Positions 6,422-9,027 of a stretch of DNA of 9,027 bases are shown piece after piece (positions within the stretch are counted from its first letter, which is position 1; each line of letters opens with the position of its first letter). The translations under genes were made by a program, and so were the position numbers. The notes under the pieces are model-generated. The model had not been told where the DNA came from. It ran no database searches and was given only the letters and a program-made list of their open reading frames with translations. Source of the DNA: Microbacteriaceae bacterium (lineage in GTDB: Bacteria; Actinomycetota; Actinomycetes; Actinomycetales; Microbacteriaceae); contig JANRET010000099.1 in NCBI GenBank assembly GCA_030725885.1, positions 1 through 9,027 on the forward strand, given 5' to 3'.

Positions 6422-7093
6422 GTGACGTCTGACCTGCTGGCGGGGGTCCATCCCAGTTGGCTCACCGCGTTCGACCGGGTGTCTCCGGTGTTGACGGACA
6501 TCGGTGAACTCATCGAAACCGAGCGCGAAACGGGGCATGCGATTGCCCCCGATTTAGCCGACATTTTTCGTGCCTTTCGCCAACCTCTCGACTCGATCCG
6601 CGTTGTCATTGTTGGCCAAGACCCCTACCCGACCCCCGGACACGCGGTGGGGCTCGCGTTTTCGACTGCCCGAGACGTGCGCCCCATTCCCCGAAGCCTC
6701 GCGAACATCTTTCGCGAATTGCACGACGACCTCGGCATCGAACCGTCGAGCCACGGTGACCTGTCGCACTGGGCCGCCCAAGGGGTCCTGTTGCTCAACA
6801 CGGCGCTGACCGTTCGAGTCGGCAGCGCCGGGTCCCACCGCGACTGGCCGTGGAAAGACATCACCAGCGCAGCGCTGCAGGCACTGGCGGACCGAGGCGA
6901 CCCGTTGGTCGCGATTCTGTGGGGTCGCGACGCCCAGTGGTCACGACCGTTCTTGCCCGGCGTCGCCACCGTCCAATCTGCTCATCCCTCGCCGCTCTCG
7001 GCACACCGTGGTTTTTTCGGCTCGCGGCCGTTCTCACGCACCAACGCGTCGCTCAGCGCGCAGGGCTCATCACCCATCGACTGGCAGGTTTAG
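6422..7093 (+). CDS. ung: Uracil-DNA glycosylase, family 1
   Basis: Excises uracil from DNA to begin base-excision repair of deaminated cytosine and misincorporated dUMP; cytosolic monomer. 223 aa, the usual length. The motifs are complete: GQDPYP (65-70) with the water-activating Asp67 and Tyr69 that excludes thymine, GLAFS with the stacking Phe80, LLLNTALTVR with the uracil-reading Asn126, and HPSPLSAHRGFFG (188-200) with catalytic His188 and the DNA-intercalating Leu192. GTG is the only sensible start: the preceding in-frame codons are TTC and the lipoprotein's TAA, and the N-terminus VHPSWLTAF is family-like. There is no Shine-Dalgarno. TACGAA ends 6 nt upstream but lacks the final T of TANNNT, so termination-reinitiation from the lipoprotein gene is the likelier mode of translation. 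Its TAG stop forms part of the next gene's putative -10 box. Confidence 0.97.
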   Translation: MTSDLLAGVHPSWLTAFDRVSPVLTDIGELIETERETGHAIAPDLADIFRAFRQPLDSIRVVIVGQDPYPTPGHAVGLAFSTARDVRPIPRSLANIFRELHDDLGIEPSSHGDLSHWAAQGVLLLNTALTVRVGSAGSHRDWPWKDITSAALQALADRGDPLVAILWGRDAQWSRPFLPGVATVQSAHPSPLSAHRGFFGSRPFSRTNASLSAQGSSPIDWQV

Positions 7094-7096
7094 AAT
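7091..7096 (+). promoter_or_regulatory. Candidate -10 box of the GNAT gene, overlapping the ung stop codon
   Basis: TAGAAT fits TANNNT well. Its first three bases are the ung stop codon, and it ends 7 nt before the ATG at 7104, which has no usable Shine-Dalgarno. This predicts an mRNA starting at or within a base of the start codon. No good -35 is seen at 17-18 bp. Confidence 0.5.
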
Positions 7097-7103
7097 CGCA
7101 GGC

Positions 7104-7616
7104 ATGAGCGCTGTGGTGTTTCGACCCGTAACCGGTGATGATGTTGCCACCGTGCTCGACATCTACAACCACTACATCCACACCTCGACGGTCACCTTCG
7201 ACCTTGACCTGTGGTCAGAGCACGACATGGCCCACAAGATAGACGCGGTCGCGGATCTCGGGATGCCTTTCGTCATTGCGGAACGGGACGGGGATGTCGT
7301 CGGCTACGCCTACCTGTCAACGTTCCGTGAGAAAGCGGCCTACAACACCACGATGGAGAACACCCTGTATTTGCGCGACGACGCGCGCGGGTTGGGACTT
7401 GGTCGTTTGCTGTTGGCCGAGTTGATGCGGCTCGGATCGGAATCCGGGGTTCGCGAGGTTATCGCCGTCATCGCCAACACCGCCGACGCGGCACCTTCAA
7501 TTCGGCTTCACGAGAACGCGGGATTTGTTCGCGTGGGTGAGATGGACCGAGTCGGTCGAAAATTCGACGAGTGGGTCGGTGTCGTGATGATGCAGAAGTC
7601 CCTCTCCCACGACTAG
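7104..7616 (+). CDS. GNAT N-acetyltransferase, PAT/MnaT-like
   Basis: Probably transfers acetyl from acetyl-CoA to an amino group of a small molecule in the cytosol. 170 aa, one GNAT domain. The pattern is that of phosphinothricin/methionine-sulfone acetyltransferases: RPVTGDDVATVLDIYNHYI at the N-terminus, STVTFDLDL (28-36), FVIAERDGDVVGYAYL (56-71), MENTLYL (84-90) with a conserved acidic residue, the acetyl-CoA loop RGLGLGR (95-101), and ANTADAAPSIRLHENAGF (124-141). Relatives annotated PAT or bar often act on methionine sulfoximine or sulfone or other amino acids; the substrate here is not known and antibiotic resistance should not be assumed. The ATG at 7104 is chosen because a TAGAAT box ends 7 nt upstream and the N-terminus matches the family; the longer in-frame reading from 7008 lies inside ung. 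The position before metY is suggestive of methionine-analogue chemistry but may be chance. Confidence 0.88.
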   Translation: MSAVVFRPVTGDDVATVLDIYNHYIHTSTVTFDLDLWSEHDMAHKIDAVADLGMPFVIAERDGDVVGYAYLSTFREKAAYNTTMENTLYLRDDARGLGLGRLLLAELMRLGSESGVREVIAVIANTADAAPSIRLHENAGFVRVGEMDRVGRKFDEWVGVVMMQKSLSHD

Positions 7617-7628
7617 GTCCTTTCGTTA

Positions 7629-7663
7629 CGCAATGTTTCACCCCGGCTAGTGCCACCATTGCG
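7629..7663 (+). repeat. 7-bp inverted repeat upstream of metY
   Basis: CGCAATG (7629-7635) and CATTGCG (7657-7663) are exact reverse complements separated by 21 bp, in the 88-bp gap between the GNAT gene and metY. They flank the expected -35 region of the putative metY promoter, so an operator is possible. As RNA it would be a long-loop hairpin after the GNAT stop, without a U-tract, so a poor terminator. Confidence 0.35.
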
Positions 7664-7670
7664 CTCTCTC

Positions 7671-7699
7671 TACGGTGGTGGGTAACCCAACCGAAGGAG
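7671..7699 (+). promoter_or_regulatory. metY -10 box and ribosome-binding site
   Basis: TACGGT (7671-7676) fits TANNNT and would start transcription near 7683, giving a leader of about 22 nt. The leader carries GAAGGAG (7693-7699), a strong Shine-Dalgarno 5 nt before the ATG at 7705. It is much the best ribosome-binding site in the window and fixes the start of metY. TGGGT-A-ACCCA (7679-7689), a perfect 5-bp-arm dyad, spans the predicted start of transcription and may be an operator. Confidence 0.5.
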
Positions 7700-7704
7700 C
7701 CCAC

Positions 7705-9000
7705 ATGTCGTGGAAGTTTGAAACCCAACAGATTCACGCGGGTGCGGACCCGGACCCGGCAACAAATGCCCGTGCCGTACCGATCTTCCGAACCACCGCG
7801 TATGTCTTCAACAACTCGGATCACGCGAAAAATCTTTTCGCGCTCGCCGAGTTCGGAAACATCTACACCCGCATCATGAACCCGACGCAGGACGTCGCCG
7901 AAAAGCGCCTCGCCGCACTCGAAGGCGGAACAGCCGCACTCTTCGTGGCATCGGGCCAGGCGGCAATTACTTACGCCGTTTTGAACATCACGCAGGCCGG
8001 CGACCACATCGTGTCCTCGTCGAACATCTATGGGGGCACCTACAACCTGTTCCACTACACGTTGGCCAAACTCGGTATCGAGGTAACGTTCGTCAACGAC
8101 CAGGACAACATCGACGAATGGAAAGCCGCAATTCGACCCAATACCAAACTGTTGTTCGGTGAGTCGATTGCCAACCCGCGCATCAACATCCTCGACATCG
8201 AAGGGGTCGCCGAGGTTGCCCACGACGCGGGTCTCCCCCTGATTATCGACAACACCATCGCAACCCCGTACCTCATTCGCCCGTTCGAATTCGGTGCCGA
8301 CATCGTCGTGCACTCGGCCACCAAGTTCCTCGGAGGACACGGAACTGTCGTCGCGGGCGCAATCGTTGACGGCGGAAAATTCGCCTGGTCGAAGAACGTC
8401 GATAAGTTCCCCGGACTCACCGAACCGGACCCGTCGTACCACGGTGCGTCGTACACAACCGTCCTCGGTGACGCGATTGCCTACGTGATCAAGGCACGAG
8501 TGCAGTTGCTGCGCGACACCGGCGCCGCAGTTTCTCCTGACAACGCATGGGCAATCCTTCAAGGGATCGAAACACTGTCTCTGCGCATAGAACGCCACGT
8601 CGAAAATGCGATTGCGGTTGCGCGGTGGCTCGAAGCGCACCCCGATGTCGCGAACGTATCGTATGCGGGTCTCGAATCAAGCCCGTGGCACAAAGCCGCA
8701 CAAAAGTACGCTCCCCGGGGCGCCGGTGCGGTGTTGTCGTTCGAGCTCAAGGGCGGCGTCAATGCCGGTCGGGCTTTGGTTGAGTCGACCGAATTATTCA
8801 GCCACGTCGCCAACATCGGTGATGTGCGCTCGCTGATCATCCACCCCGCGTCGACCACCCACTCACAGTTGTCTCCGGAAGAACAACTGAATGCGGGTGT
8901 CGCACCAGGGCTTGTCCGGTTGTCGGTCGGACTCGAGCACATCGATGACATCATCGCCGATCTCGAATCCGGCTTCGCCGCGGCGCGGAAAGCCAAGTAA
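7705..9000 (+). CDS. metY: O-acetylhomoserine sulfhydrylase (thiol-lyase)
   Basis: PLP enzyme of the Cys/Met-metabolism family; joins O-acetyl-L-homoserine with sulfide to give homocysteine for methionine synthesis; cytosolic tetramer in the family. 431 aa from the ATG at 7705, the MetY length (cystathionine gamma-synthase relatives are about 380-400). Seen: VPIFRTTAYVF (25-35), YTRIMNPT (54-61; Tyr54 and Arg56 contact PLP phosphate of the partner subunit), SGQAA (83-87), SSSNIYGGTYNLF (104-116), IDNT with the ring-nitrogen Asp182, VHSATKFLGGHG with PLP Lys207, and RLSVGLE with the substrate-carboxylate Arg405. The YGGTYNLF and ELFSHVANIGDVRSL segments favour MetY over MetB. The in-frame GTG at 7675 is rejected: it lacks a Shine-Dalgarno and lies upstream of the predicted transcription start. 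In many actinobacteria metX follows metY; the window ends too soon to see it. Confidence 0.96.
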   Translation: MSWKFETQQIHAGADPDPATNARAVPIFRTTAYVFNNSDHAKNLFALAEFGNIYTRIMNPTQDVAEKRLAALEGGTAALFVASGQAAITYAVLNITQAGDHIVSSSNIYGGTYNLFHYTLAKLGIEVTFVNDQDNIDEWKAAIRPNTKLLFGESIANPRINILDIEGVAEVAHDAGLPLIIDNTIATPYLIRPFEFGADIVVHSATKFLGGHGTVVAGAIVDGGKFAWSKNVDKFPGLTEPDPSYHGASYTTVLGDAIAYVIKARVQLLRDTGAAVSPDNAWAILQGIETLSLRIERHVENAIAVARWLEAHPDVANVSYAGLESSPWHKAAQKYAPRGAGAVLSFELKGGVNAGRALVESTELFSHVANIGDVRSLIIHPASTTHSQLSPEEQLNAGVAPGLVRLSVGLEHIDDIIADLESGFAAARKAK

Positions 9001-9001
9001 C

Positions 9002-9020
9002 ACCCCCATCCGGGCGGGGT
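9002..9020 (+). terminator. Possible short GC hairpin after metY
   Basis: ACCCC (9002-9006) can pair with GGGGT (9016-9020) around a 9-nt loop, 1 bp after the metY stop. No U-tract is visible before the window ends. It may be a weak terminator or an incidental GC-rich stem before a downstream gene. Confidence 0.25.
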
Positions 9021-9027
9021 CGGGGCT

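Noticed and set aside
7008..7103. Longer N-terminus for the GNAT protein, beginning inside ung
   Set aside because: The extra 32 residues are out-of-frame ung sequence, Arg/His-rich, and unlike any GNAT N-terminus.
3748..7688. TGGGTAACCC occurring both at the start of the RamB-like gene (minus strand) and upstream of metY
   Set aside because: At the first place it encodes Met-Gly-Asn-Pro, and tens of 10-mer repeats are expected by chance in a window of this size; the flanks do not match.
7468..8640. 390-codon open frame on the minus strand, antisense to metY
   Set aside because: metY is complete with all catalytic residues. The antisense reading is Arg/Val/Gly-rich with no recognisable domain and no start signal.
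1..9027. Mobile elements, CRISPR arrays, prophage, toxin-antitoxin or defence genes
   Set aside because: I found no transposase, long terminal or direct repeats, spaced repeat arrays or such proteins. The XRE plus IrrE-like gene could suggest an antitoxin or phage repressor, but its C-terminal half identifies it as a RamB/PrpR regulator.

Overview
The window looks like chromosomal DNA from a high-GC actinobacterium, most probably Microbacteriaceae or a related Micrococcales lineage. This rests on strong G/C preference at third codon positions, a RamB/PrpR-type regulator (an actinobacterial family), GTP-dependent PEP carboxykinase, a SufS with the mycobacterial-type 'VNGHPLVYLD' N-terminus, a tRNA without encoded CCA, and several genes whose only start signal is a TANNNT box 6-7 nt before the start codon (leaderless style). 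The genus is inference; no rRNA is present. Gene density is high. The longest gap is about 100 bp, and I see no mobile element, CRISPR array, prophage or sign of recent transfer.

Left part, minus strand, read right to left: a RamB-like XRE/ScfR regulator (3758-2328), tRNA-Arg(CCG) (2311-2239), argS (2197-539), and a cysteine desulfurase of the SufS type (542 to beyond the left edge) that overlaps argS by 4 bp. The tRNA and its cognate synthetase are neighbours with no visible terminator between them, and ArgRS is probably translationally coupled to SufS.

Right part, plus strand: pckG (3858-5705), divergent from the regulator across a 99-bp A+T-rich intergenic region full of small dyads; a secreted lipoprotein of unknown function (5771-6418); ung, family 1 uracil-DNA glycosylase (6422-7093); a PAT/MnaT-like GNAT acetyltransferase (7104-7616); and metY, O-acetylhomoserine sulfhydrylase (7705-9000), the only gene with a strong Shine-Dalgarno sequence behind a short leader.

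How the genes work together: the most coherent unit is the regulator/pckG divergon. RamB/PrpR relatives control acetate, glyoxylate and propionate metabolism, and PEP carboxykinase starts gluconeogenesis from those carbon sources, so a direct regulatory link is plausible. The rest is housekeeping: translation (tRNA-Arg, ArgRS), sulfur mobilisation and assimilation (SufS, MetY), and DNA repair (Ung). I did not find a convincing undescribed system. The points worth a second look are regulatory: recurrent leaderless promoters, the dyads in the ramB-pckG gap, and two mutually exclusive pairings upstream of metY.
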